In this document: one piece after another, positions 9,055 through 17,436 of the stretch
How positions within the stretch are numbered: the stretch's first letter is position 1
Layout: the number at the start of each line of letters is the position of its first letter
Source: Amycolatopsis methanolica 239
GTDB lineage: Bacteria > Actinomycetota > Actinomycetes > Mycobacteriales > Pseudonocardiaceae
Direction: 5' to 3'
Assembly (NCBI RefSeq): GCF_000739085.1
Contig: NZ_CP009110.1
Location: 2,170,001 to 2,234,000 of the forward strand
Length of the DNA: 64,000 nucleotides
Notes under the pieces: model-generated
Told to the model about the DNA's origin: nothing
Database searches by the model: none
What the model saw: only the letters and a program-made list of their open reading frames with translations
Made by a program: the position numbers and the translations under genes

Positions 9055-9990
9055 GTGTCTGGAGTGGACTTTCAGTGGCGCCCGTCCAACGAGGTCGAGA
9101 GCGACATGCTGGCCGCGCTGCAGGAGAGCGACAGCCGGAGCTTCGCGCAGTTGCTGCGCTCGGCCCCGCTGTACGTGCCGGCCACGCCGGAACCGGGTGA
9201 TCCGTGGCCGATGAGCCTGCCGATGCCCGAAGGCAACCACGTCATCGTGTTCACCTCCGAGGAGTCGCTGGACTGGGCGCTCGGCGGTGTCGTCGACAGC
9301 TGGCGGCGGACCGACATCGCGGGCCTGCGGGAGATCCACCCTGACCACGCCCAGCTCGTCGTCAACCCGGGCGTCCCGATCGGCGTGTACCTCGTCCTCG
9401 GTGAGGTCGACGATCTGGCCGAGGGGCGGCAGGAGCTGGTTCCGGTCGAGGACGTGCAGAACGCGATGGTCGACGAGGTGCTCGCCGAGGTGCGGCGGCT
9501 GGCGCTGGCGGAGCTGGGCGGCGACGAGGAGGTCGCGGCGGCGCTGCAGCCGTCCAACCAGCTGGAGGAACGGCTCCGCGACGCGGTGGCGGAACTGGAC
9601 TTCGACGCCTTCCTGCTCGCGCTCATCGGTTCCGATGTCGTGGTGCCCACCGCGGCGCCGGTCGCGGACCCGTCGCTGATCGAGAACGGCGAGTTCCCGT
9701 GGCGCGTCCTCGGCGACGACGAAACGCCCGTGGTGCCGGTGTTCAGCTCCGAGGGAGTCCTGGACGTCGTCGCTCCCGGCGGCGGCCCGCGCACCGTGGT
9801 GTCCTTTTTGGACGTGCTGGTGAACTGGCCCGGTGACGACCACGTGCTGTGCTTCAACCCCGGCACGAGCATGGAGCTGACGCTGCCCGGCAGCAGCGTG
9901 CCCGAACTGGTGTCGGCCATCGCGGAAGCGGCCGCGGCGGGCGGCCCGGTGGAGGGGCAGCCGGGCAACGGCAACACGCCCGCGACCTGA
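9055..9990 (+). CDS. SseB-family tandem-domain protein
   Basis: A 311-residue protein with two SseB-N-like domains, about residues 15-125 and 160-285. Each has a helix followed by a VPAT/VPT strand, an IVFTS/VPVFSS strand, and an LVVNPG or LCFNPG strand. SseB-like domains in actinobacteria are common around type VII secretion and polymorphic-toxin genes, with no established biochemical role. The GTG start is preceded by AGAGGAA. The gene lies 21 bases after the zinc-ribbon gene and 2 bases before the helical-repeat gene, indicating an operon. A paralogue with the same two-domain layout lies at 13286-14179. The tail is Gly/Asn-rich and probably disordered. Confidence 0.8.
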   Translation: MSGVDFQWRPSNEVESDMLAALQESDSRSFAQLLRSAPLYVPATPEPGDPWPMSLPMPEGNHVIVFTSEESLDWALGGVVDSWRRTDIAGLREIHPDHAQLVVNPGVPIGVYLVLGEVDDLAEGRQELVPVEDVQNAMVDEVLAEVRRLALAELGGDEEVAAALQPSNQLEERLRDAVAELDFDAFLLALIGSDVVVPTAAPVADPSLIENGEFPWRVLGDDETPVVPVFSSEGVLDVVAPGGGPRTVVSFLDVLVNWPGDDHVLCFNPGTSMELTLPGSSVPELVSAIAEAAAAGGPVEGQPGNGNTPAT

Positions 9991-9992
9991 GC

Positions 9993-11471
9993 GTGGGCAA
10001 CCGGTTGACGCGGATCCTCGCGGATCCGGCCGAGATCGACCTGCGGTACTCTGACGACGACCTCCGGTTGCTGCGGCGCGCGAGCGAGTCCGAACGCGAC
10101 CGGCTCCGCGAGGTGGCGCGTGACGGGGCACCGGAGTCCCGGGTCCCGGCGACGCTCGCGCTGGCGCGGCTCGGAGGCGCCCGCGAGGTGCTGGCCGCGA
10201 CACTGGCCGACGACGCGTGCACCGGCCTGCTCGCCGACGGGATCGGGGCGCTCGGCGAGAGCTACCCCGAGTACGCCGACGTCGTGGCGCCGTGGGCGGT
10301 GCGGGTGCTCGGCGCGATCGAACTTCCCCTGCGCGACAGTGTGTCCCTGGAGTTGCGCGGGCTGGCGGCGGCCTGCGGAGAGCTGCGAATCGCCGACGCG
10401 GGCCCGGTCCTGCTGCGGATCTCGCGGGCCGCGGACGAGCCGGCCTACCGGGAGGCGTGGCCGCTGGACAGCGTGCTCTTCCTCGCCGCGGCGGCGAAGG
10501 CGTGGCCCGTGGCCGAGGTCTCCGAGGAGATCACGGACCGGTTCGGGCCCAACCCGGACGACTCCGACAGCCACGTCGTCGAAGCCATCGGGGCGCTCGC
10601 CGCGCGTGGCGAACCGGAGGTCGCCGAGTGGGCGCTGCGGTGGTGCGCCGAAAAGCTGCTGGAGAGCCACGAGGAAAACACGCACACGTTCCTGTTCGTG
10701 GAGGCACTGGCGGCACGCGGGCCGGACGGCGCGTCGCTGCTCGGGTGGGTCGTGGACCAGTCGCCGTTCCGGGCGGGCGCGGGCGTCGCGCTCAAGGCGC
10801 TCGCCGCGGTCGAGCCGGTGGAGGCGCACCGGTACGCGGTCGAGGAGTGGCTGCGGTTCCCGTCGGCCGCGATCGAGGTGCTGGGGGAGCTGTACCAGGG
10901 GACGCGGAACGCGGAGGTGGTCGCGTTCGTCGACCGCATCCAGGACCGTTTCCCCTGGGCGGCGAGTTACCGCGACGATGCCGTGGCCCGGATCGACGCG
11001 ACCGCGGGGCCCGGGCAGATCGCCGCCGAGATGGTCGCACTCGGACTGATCTCCCGTGCGACCGCAGAGGAGTACCTCGGGAACGGCCCCGGCGAGAGCG
11101 TGCCAGCACGACTCGTGCGGGGCCTGTTCGAGGCCGAGGGTGTGCTGGTGGAGTTCGACCCGAAGGGCTACACGATCCCGCCCGCCTACGGCGACCTGGC
11201 CGACCGCTTCGCCGCGGTGGCCGGCGTGAGCTTCGAGAACCTCGAACTGACCGACGACTTCGAGCTGTCCTACGTCCACAATGGACAGCGGTACGAGTTC
11301 ACCCCCGACGACCAGGGCAAGTACTTCGACCTGCTCACGGTCGACGAGATCGCCGGCACCCTGAGCCCGCCCGGCCCGCGGCGCTTCGTCCCGCTCGGCG
11401 AGGACGCTTACGTCCTGGCGGATCCGCGGGCGCTCGATCAGCTGGTGGAGACCTTCGGGATCGAGCCGTGA
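9993..11471 (+). CDS. Helical-repeat (HEAT-like) protein of unknown function
   Basis: About 492 residues from GTG 9993, chosen because it begins 2 bases after the preceding stop; the frame is open further upstream inside that gene. Residues 20-340 are Ala/Leu/Glu-rich paired helices (e.g. ESRVPATLALARLGGAREVLAATLADD), consistent with HEAT or ARM repeats used as a protein-binding scaffold. From about 350 the sequence changes to a mixed alpha/beta domain (ISRATAEEYL, then YTIPPAYGDLADRF and ELSYVHNGQRYEF). No enzyme motif was found. As the fourth gene of the same-strand run starting with the giant toxin-like gene, it may be a chaperone or adaptor for it. That role is an inference. Confidence 0.7.
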   Translation: MGNRLTRILADPAEIDLRYSDDDLRLLRRASESERDRLREVARDGAPESRVPATLALARLGGAREVLAATLADDACTGLLADGIGALGESYPEYADVVAPWAVRVLGAIELPLRDSVSLELRGLAAACGELRIADAGPVLLRISRAADEPAYREAWPLDSVLFLAAAAKAWPVAEVSEEITDRFGPNPDDSDSHVVEAIGALAARGEPEVAEWALRWCAEKLLESHEENTHTFLFVEALAARGPDGASLLGWVVDQSPFRAGAGVALKALAAVEPVEAHRYAVEEWLRFPSAAIEVLGELYQGTRNAEVVAFVDRIQDRFPWAASYRDDAVARIDATAGPGQIAAEMVALGLISRATAEEYLGNGPGESVPARLVRGLFEAEGVLVEFDPKGYTIPPAYGDLADRFAAVAGVSFENLELTDDFELSYVHNGQRYEFTPDDQGKYFDLLTVDEIAGTLSPPGPRRFVPLGEDAYVLADPRALDQLVETFGIEP

Positions 11472-11510
11472 TCACCTGGACCAAGGCTTTGTCGGACACG
11501 CCCCAGTTCC

Positions 11511-11529
11511 CGGCCGGGCGGCCCGGCCG
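11511..11529. terminator. GC-rich hairpin between convergent genes
   Basis: An 8-bp perfect stem (CGGCCGGG/CCCGGCCG) with a 3-base loop lies in the 67-bp gap between the stop codons of two convergent genes. There is no U-tract. It could serve as a terminator for both strands. Confidence 0.45.
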
Positions 11530-11538
11530 TCCGGACAC

Positions 11539-13221
11539 TCAGCCCGTGCCGCGCACGGCCTCCAGCAGGTCGTCCAGCGACAACGTCCGCAGGTCGTCCC
11601 TGGTGGGGCGCTGCCCCAGCGAACGCAGGCGCGTCGATTGGGACTTGCGCATCCGTTCCAGCAGTTTGCGCGCCTCGCGGGCGTTGCCGAAGTTCTGGTC
11701 GCGCTCCATCTGCGAGAACCACTCCAGCAGCGCCACGTCCAGGTCCTCGCCCAGCAGGTAGTCGTCGCCGCGGGCCATGTGCAGGCTGATCGACACCAGT
11801 TCCTCGGGGCTGTAGTTCTCGAAGACCAGCGTCTTGTTGAACCGCGACGCCAGACCGGGGTTGGCGTCCATGAACTTCGCCATCTCGTTGGTGTACCCGG
11901 CGACGATCACGGCGACCTCGTCGCGGTGGTCTTCCATCAGCTTCACCAGCGTGTCGATGGCTTCCTGGCCGAAGTCGGCGCCGCTGCCGCTGGAGCGGGA
12001 CAGCGTGTACGCCTCGTCGATGAACAGCACGCCACCGCGCGCCTCCTCGAACGCCGATGCCGCCTTCTCCGCGGTGTGCCCGATGTACTGGCCCACCAGG
12101 TCCCGCCGCGACACTTCCTTGAACCGCCCGTTCGGCAGGATCCCCAGCGCCTTGAGCAGCTGGCCGTAGATGCGCGCGACGGTGGTCTTGCCGGTGCCGG
12201 GCGCGCCGGCGAACACGAGGTGGTTGCTGACCGTGCCGACGGAGAGGCCCTCGCTGCGGCGCCACTCGTTGACCTGGATCTCGTCGATCAGCCCGCGCAC
12301 CTCGGCCTTGACGCTCGCCAGGCCGATCATCCCGTCGAGCTCGCCGAGCAGCTTGTCGACGGTCTCCAGGTCCTGGTGGTTGCCCGTGGTCGCGACCGCG
12401 CCGACCGGGACCTTGCCGCGCGACGGGTCGCCCTCGCGGATCTCGGTGCGCGCGCCGTCGGCGAGGTGGATGCCCGGCACCGCGGTGTTCTCCACGCGAC
12501 AGTCTTCGATCACGCCGCCACAGCCGCGGCCCACGCTGATCCCGACGCCCTGCGTGTCGTGCACCCAGCAGGTGCTGATGACCGGCGAACTCTGGTCCGC
12601 CACGGCGATCCCGGCGTCCCCGGTCTGCGAGATGTCGCAGCGGTCCAGACTGGAGTCACCAGCCTGGTACATGTACACGCCGCGGAACCCGCACCCGGCG
12701 ATCGTCGTGTGCTGCACCTTGATGCGCGCGCCGAGCCGCACGATCACCCCGTCGTCGGCGATTTCGCGGATCTCGCAGCGGTCGATGGTGCCGTCGGACT
12801 CCTCCACCACGATCCCGTACTGCGAGCCGGTGACGTGGCTGTTGCGGATCTCGATGCGGTCGGCGCCCGCGACGTCGATGCCCGGCGCGAACCGCGCTGT
12901 CGCGGTGCACTCGACGATCTTCACCTGGCCGCCGCGCACGCGGACGGCGGAGTGCTCCTCGCATGTGAGCTTCAGCCCGATCAGCTCGACCCGTGCGTCG
13001 GTCACGGACACCACCGGCTGGTCCGGGAACGGCGAGCTGATCGTGACGCTGCCGGACTCGCGCGCGGACAGCGTGACGTGCTGGCGTGTGATCGAGATCG
13101 GCTCGGGGTAGTCACCGGGCGCGATCGAGATGACCGCGCCGTCGTCGGCCGCTTCGAGCGCGTCGCGGATGGTGGGCAGGGCGCCGCGCTGGTCCGGGGC
13201 GACGAAGAGGGTGCGTGGCAT
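11539..13221 (-). CDS. Parallel beta-helix / AAA+ ATPase fusion (CbbX/EccA-like)
   Basis: About 560 residues from ATG 13221 (MPRTLFVAPDQRGALPT); the frame extends further upstream but into the neighbour's promoter side. Residues 1-290 are a right-handed parallel beta-helix with repeating short strands (IEIRNSHVTGSQYGIVVE, IKVQHTTIAGCGFRGVYMY). Residues 300-560 form an AAA+ module of the CbbX/EccA type: Walker A GAPGTGKTT near 337, Walker B GVLFIDEAY near 395, and a sensor/arginine-finger region GLASRFNKTLVF. EccA-like ATPases are cytosolic components of ESX secretion. The beta-helix replaces the usual TPR N-terminus, so the fusion may present a different substrate-recognition face. It is convergent with the helical-repeat gene and divergent from the second SseB gene. 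Confidence 0.85.
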   Translation of the reverse strand: MPRTLFVAPDQRGALPTIRDALEAADDGAVISIAPGDYPEPISITRQHVTLSARESGSVTISSPFPDQPVVSVTDARVELIGLKLTCEEHSAVRVRGGQVKIVECTATARFAPGIDVAGADRIEIRNSHVTGSQYGIVVEESDGTIDRCEIREIADDGVIVRLGARIKVQHTTIAGCGFRGVYMYQAGDSSLDRCDISQTGDAGIAVADQSSPVISTCWVHDTQGVGISVGRGCGGVIEDCRVENTAVPGIHLADGARTEIREGDPSRGKVPVGAVATTGNHQDLETVDKLLGELDGMIGLASVKAEVRGLIDEIQVNEWRRSEGLSVGTVSNHLVFAGAPGTGKTTVARIYGQLLKALGILPNGRFKEVSRRDLVGQYIGHTAEKAASAFEEARGGVLFIDEAYTLSRSSGSGADFGQEAIDTLVKLMEDHRDEVAVIVAGYTNEMAKFMDANPGLASRFNKTLVFENYSPEELVSISLHMARGDDYLLGEDLDVALLEWFSQMERDQNFGNAREARKLLERMRKSQSTRLRSLGQRPTRDDLRTLSLDDLLEAVRGTG

Positions 13222-13285
13222 GGCTTCCGTGGTTCGGCCGACTAGGGTTTGCAGGACAAAAGGTACCGCAGAGAGGCAAGCACGC

Positions 13286-14179
13286 GTGGAACCTTCCTGG
13301 CAGCCGGGCAATGACCTCGAACACGCGTTGATGGCGGCGATCGAGGAGGGGGACCCCCAGCGGTACGCGCGGGTGGTGCTGGACGCCACCTTCCACGTGC
13401 CGGTGTTCCCCGATCCCGGCACCCCCGAACGGGAAGAGGTGACACGTCAACTCGGCCTGGCCGAGCACGACATCCTGGTCTTCACCTCGCCCGCCGAGCT
13501 CGAACGTTTCGCCGGCCCGGTCGCGCGCGGGCGCACCACGGCGACCTTCGCGGAGCTGACCGCCGGGGCGGCGGAGGGGGCCCGCTTGATCATCGATCCG
13601 GGCCTGCCCATCACCGCCGTCCTGCCGCCCGCCGTGGTGCCCGAGCTGGCCGAAGGGCGGCAGGAGACCGCACCGGTGTCGGAGCTGCGCGACATCGTCC
13701 GCGACGAGGTGCGCCGCATCGTCCCGTTGCTGTCGCTTGCGGAATTCGCGGGCGACCGGGAACCGCGCACCGACCTGCCGCCGTCCAACGCTCTGGAGAA
13801 CGCGCTGGCAGTGGCGCTGGCGGAGCGGAACGAGGACGCGTACATGCAGGCTCTGGTGAGCGGTGAGGTGGTGGTCCCAACCACGGGGCCGGTGCCGGTC
13901 AACGACCTGCCGGGCATCCCGCCGCTGCCGTGGCGCCTAGCCGGCACCGACGAGATCCCGGTGATCACGGTGTTCTCGTCGGTGGCGATGCTCGAAGCGG
14001 TCGCGGGCAAGCAGCAGCACCACACGACGGACCTGCTGTTCAACGTGTTCGCCCGGTGGCCAGACGAGCGGCACGTCCTGTGCTTCAACCCGGGCGCCGA
14101 CACCCAGCTGGTGCTGTCCGGGCAGGCGGTGCTGGAGATCACCGACCTCATCGCGGCGGACCTTGCCGCCGACTCATAA
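13286..14179 (+). CDS. SseB-family tandem-domain protein (second copy)
   Basis: 297 residues from GTG 13286, with GAGAGG at 13271-13276. The longer frame from 13130 would overlap the divergent ATPase gene and has atypical residues, so I reject it. The two-domain layout matches the SseB protein at 9055-9990, including LIIDPG near 100 and HVLCFNPGAD near 270, and the shared phrase EGRQE. The two copies are divergent enough to be old paralogues. The gene shares a 64-bp divergent promoter region with the beta-helix/AAA gene, suggesting coordinated expression. Its biochemical function is unknown. Confidence 0.8.
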   Translation: MEPSWQPGNDLEHALMAAIEEGDPQRYARVVLDATFHVPVFPDPGTPEREEVTRQLGLAEHDILVFTSPAELERFAGPVARGRTTATFAELTAGAAEGARLIIDPGLPITAVLPPAVVPELAEGRQETAPVSELRDIVRDEVRRIVPLLSLAEFAGDREPRTDLPPSNALENALAVALAERNEDAYMQALVSGEVVVPTTGPVPVNDLPGIPPLPWRLAGTDEIPVITVFSSVAMLEAVAGKQQHHTTDLLFNVFARWPDERHVLCFNPGADTQLVLSGQAVLEITDLIAADLAADS

Positions 14180-14226
14180 CGCCCGTCCCGGTTGCCGTCC
14201 CGCACGCGGAAAGGTGAGAACGAACT

Positions 14227-17001
14227 GTGCCCGAGACCCCGTCCCGCCCGGTGCGGTACCGGCTGCTGGGCCCGATCGAGGTGTCGGGGCCGGACGGGCC
14301 GGTTCGGCTGGGCGGGCCGAAGCAGCGGTCGGTGCTCGCGGCGCTGCTGCTCAACGCCGGGCGCGTGGTGCCGGACGAGCAGCTGTTCGCCCTGGTCTGG
14401 GGTGCCGCGCCGCCGGCGACGGTGCGTGGCCAGGTCCAGGTGTACGTCTCCGAGCTGCGCAAGCTGATCGGCGCCGACGTGATCAGCAGGCGTGCGCCGG
14501 GGTACGTGATCGAGGTCGGGCCGGGTGAGCTGGACCTGCACGAGTTCGACGACGCCGTCGCCAGGGCGCGCGCGGACCTCGAGGCCGGCCGCGTCGGGGA
14601 GGCGGCCCGGCGGCTGCGCGCGGCGCTCGACCTGTGGCACGGGCCGGTGCTGGGCGGGGTCACTCAGTCGCTGCTCGACCGGGAAGGCCCGCCGCTCGCG
14701 GAGAAGCGGCTGAGCGCACTGGAGGACTACTTCGACGCCGAGCTCGCCGCGGGGCGGCACCGGTCGGTGGTCACCGGGCTGCGGCAGGAGGCCGAGGACA
14801 ACCCGTTCCGGGAACGACTGCAGGCCCTGCTGATGCTCGCGTTGCACCGCTGCGGCCGCACGCCCGAGGCGCTGGAGGTCTACACCGCCGTCCGGTCGCG
14901 GCTCATCGACGAACTCGGCGTCGAGCCGGGGCCGCTGCTGCGGGACACGCAGGTGCGGCTGCTGCGCGACGAGCCCGAGGAGGGGCCGGTGCCGCGGCAG
15001 CTGCCCGGTGACGTGCCGCAGTTCGCCGGCCGGATGCGCGACCTCGCGCGGCTGGACGCGTTGCTGCCGCTGGAGGGCAGCGGTGACCGGCCGTCGGTGT
15101 CGGTGGCGGTCGTCAGTGGTGGCGCCGGTGTCGGCAAGTCGGCGTTCGCGGTGCACTGGGCACACCGGGTGCGGGAGCGGTTCCCGGACGGGCAACTGTA
15201 CGTCAACCTGCGCGGCTTCGATCCCGGCGCGTGCGCGATGAGCCCGGCGGAGGCCGTGCGGCGGTTCCTCGACGCGCTCGCCGTTCCGGCGCAACGGATC
15301 CCGGTGAGCGTGGAGGCGCAGGTGAGCCTCTACCGCAGTCTGCTGGCGGACAAGCGGGTGCTGGTGGTGCTGGACAACGCGCGCGACGCCGACCAGGTGC
15401 GCCCGCTGCTGCCCGGCGCGCCCGGCAGTTTCACGCTGGTGACGAGCCGGAACCAGCTGGCCGGGCTGGTCGCGGTCGAGGGCGCGGCGCCGGTGAGCCT
15501 GGACCTGCTGTCCGACGCGGAGGCGTGCGAACTGCTCGCACGGCGGCTCGGGGCGGATCGGGTGGCGGCGGAGCCGGAGGCGGTCGCCTCGATCAACACG
15601 TTGTGCGCGCGGCTGCCGCTGGCGCTGGCGATCGTGGCCGCGCGGGCAGCGACGAACCCGGGGTTCACGCTGGGCGAGCTGGCCGCCGAGTTGTGCGCCG
15701 CGCGGGGCGGGCTGGACGCTTTCGAGGGCGACGACGCCAGTTCCGACGTGCGGGCCGTGTTTTCGTGGTCGTACCACGCGATCAGCGCGGACGCGGCCCG
15801 GCTGTTCCGGTTCCTCGGCCTGCACCCCGGACCGCACGTGACCGTCGCGGCGGCGGCGAGCCTGTTGGGGGTGTCCCGGGTGCGGCCGCTGCTGGCTGAG
15901 CTGACGCGCGCGCACCTGGTCGCCGAGCGCGCCCCCGGGCGGTACGCGTTCCACGACCTGCTGCGCGCCTACGCGATCGAGCTGACGCAGGAGGAGGACG
16001 CGGAGGCGGAGCGGACCGCGGCGGTGCGGCGGATGTTCGACCACTACGTGCACACGGCGCACGCGGGCGCGGCGACGCTGAGCCCGCAACGCGAGCGGCT
16101 GGCGCTGGACCCGCCGTCGCCGGGGGTGGTGGTCGAGCCGCCCGCGGACGCCGGCGCCTGGTTCGCCGCCGAGCACCCGGTGCTGGTGGCGGGGATCGAC
16201 CGCGCGGCGGCGGCCGGGTTCGACACCCACGCGTGGCAGCTGGCGTGCGCGTTGAGCCACACGTTCGTCCGGCAGGGCAGGCACTGGCTGGGGGAGCCGC
16301 GGACGTACGAGGTGGCGCTGGAGGCGGCCGCGCGGCTCGGGGACCCGGTCGCGCTGGCGCACAGCCACCGGGGGCTCGCGGTCATCCTGACGGCGCTGGG
16401 GCGGGACGAGGAGGCGCGGGCGCAGCTGGACCGGGCGCTGGACCTGTTCGAGGAGCTGGGGGACCTCGGGTACCAGGCCGATGTGCGGCAGGGGCTGACG
16501 TGGGTGTGTGATCGCCTCGGGGATTACGCCGGGGGGTTCCACCACGCGCGGCGGGCGCTGGAGTTGTTCCAGGCCGCGGGGAACCGGTACGGGGTGGCCA
16601 GCGCGCTGAACAACATGGGCTGGAGCTGTGCCCGGCTGGGGGACTACGAGCAGGCGCTGGCGCACTGCAAGGAGTCGATCGCGGTGCAGGCCGAGCTGGG
16701 GAACCTGGTCGGTGAGGCCAACGCGTGGGACAGCGTCGGGTATGCGCAGCAGTCGCTGGGAAACCTGGACGAGGCGGTGCGCTGCTACGAGACCGCCGTG
16801 GGGCTCTACCGGCGCCACGGAAGCCGCTACTACGAAGGCCGAACACTGACCCGCCTCGGCGACGCGCACCTGGCACGCGGCGATTCGGCCGCGGCGCAGC
16901 GTGCTTGGCGGGCCGCGCTGGAGTTGTTGGAGGAGCTGGGGTCGCCGGACGGAGGCCAGATCCGCGCGAAGCTGGATGGCGTTTCGGAGTGGTCGGCGTA
17001 G
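14227..17001 (+). CDS. AfsR/SARP-family transcriptional regulator with NB-ARC and TPR domains
   Basis: 924 residues from GTG 14227. The N-terminal winged helix (about 10-95, YRLLGPIEVSGPDGPV) and the BTAD domain (100-245) define a SARP. An NB-ARC ATPase follows, with Walker A GGAGVGKSAFA near 297 and Walker B VLVVLDNA near 377. Tetratricopeptide repeats fill about 690-900 (e.g. DYEQALAHCKESIAVQAELGN). SARPs bind direct heptamer repeats upstream of antibiotic or differentiation genes, and the STAND part is thought to gate that activity by nucleotide and ligand. No biosynthetic cluster is visible in the window. A canonical-looking SARP site lies 330 bp downstream, in front of the next regulator, which may be a direct target. 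Confidence 0.9.
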   Translation: MPETPSRPVRYRLLGPIEVSGPDGPVRLGGPKQRSVLAALLLNAGRVVPDEQLFALVWGAAPPATVRGQVQVYVSELRKLIGADVISRRAPGYVIEVGPGELDLHEFDDAVARARADLEAGRVGEAARRLRAALDLWHGPVLGGVTQSLLDREGPPLAEKRLSALEDYFDAELAAGRHRSVVTGLRQEAEDNPFRERLQALLMLALHRCGRTPEALEVYTAVRSRLIDELGVEPGPLLRDTQVRLLRDEPEEGPVPRQLPGDVPQFAGRMRDLARLDALLPLEGSGDRPSVSVAVVSGGAGVGKSAFAVHWAHRVRERFPDGQLYVNLRGFDPGACAMSPAEAVRRFLDALAVPAQRIPVSVEAQVSLYRSLLADKRVLVVLDNARDADQVRPLLPGAPGSFTLVTSRNQLAGLVAVEGAAPVSLDLLSDAEACELLARRLGADRVAAEPEAVASINTLCARLPLALAIVAARAATNPGFTLGELAAELCAARGGLDAFEGDDASSDVRAVFSWSYHAISADAARLFRFLGLHPGPHVTVAAAASLLGVSRVRPLLAELTRAHLVAERAPGRYAFHDLLRAYAIELTQEEDAEAERTAAVRRMFDHYVHTAHAGAATLSPQRERLALDPPSPGVVVEPPADAGAWFAAEHPVLVAGIDRAAAAGFDTHAWQLACALSHTFVRQGRHWLGEPRTYEVALEAAARLGDPVALAHSHRGLAVILTALGRDEEARAQLDRALDLFEELGDLGYQADVRQGLTWVCDRLGDYAGGFHHARRALELFQAAGNRYGVASALNNMGWSCARLGDYEQALAHCKESIAVQAELGNLVGEANAWDSVGYAQQSLGNLDEAVRCYETAVGLYRRHGSRYYEGRTLTRLGDAHLARGDSAAAQRAWRAALELLEELGSPDGGQIRAKLDGVSEWSA

Positions 17002-17436
17002 CTGCTGCGGTGGTGGTTTCGGTGGCTGGGCGGCTGGCGAGGCGGGGCGGATGCTCGCTCCGATGATTGGTCCGTTCATCACTGCGCGAGCCGCTCCATC
17101 GCCGCACAAGCACCCGCGGCCCGGCCACCCAACTCGCCGTCCCGACCCAGCGGCCCAATTCGGCCACCACCCAGCCACGCCGCACCACCGAGCCACCCGA
17201 CCACGCCGCCCCACCCCACCCGACCCCGCCCCAACTCATGATCACCCTCCGCAACCACCCCTCACCGCCCGCACCCACCAGGCAACACCTGCGTTAACTC
17301 CAAGCGACCAACGCATCCACTACGCCCTTCGAAGCATTTTCGAAGCGGAGTTTGTAACTCTGTCGGAGCAACGCGGGAACGGCTTGGCGCGTCACTGCGT
17401 CCCAGGCTGCGAACGACGAGATCGGGCGGTGAACGA
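17002..17436. other. 435-bp intergenic region between two SARP regulator genes
   Basis: The first 300 bases are C-rich with runs of CCACC and show no convincing reading frame or Shine-Dalgarno. Short open frames crossing it (e.g. 17067-17297) have Pro/Thr/His filler. The last 110 bases are less GC-rich and contain a likely regulated promoter, described separately. I see no RNA gene. Confidence 0.5.
17329..17360 (+). promoter_or_regulatory. Candidate SARP-binding direct repeat and -10 element
   Basis: The heptamer TCGAAGC occurs at 17329-17335 and again at 17340-17346, separated by 4 bases, an exact 11-bp period. Eight bases further is TAACTC (17355-17360), a plausible -10. Heptamer repeats of the TCGA type with 4-bp spacing and 8 bp to the -10 are the described layout for SARPs such as ActII-ORF4 and DnrI. 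There is no good -35, as expected for SARP-dependent promoters. The predicted transcript would start near 17367 with a leader of about 70 bases. The regulator could be the upstream SARP or the gene's own product. Confidence 0.5.

Noticed and set aside
13130..13285. Longer N-terminus for the second SseB gene
   Set aside because: Overlaps the divergent ATPase start and encodes Ser/Arg-rich filler; GTG 13286 has a ribosome site.
13447..17214. Antisense frame of 1,255 codons over the SARP gene
   Set aside because: Same shadow pattern; the plus strand has complete SARP, NB-ARC and TPR motifs.
17067..17297. 76-codon frame in the gap between SARP genes
   Set aside because: Pro/Thr/His/Arg-rich translation of a C-rich tract, without a ribosome site.
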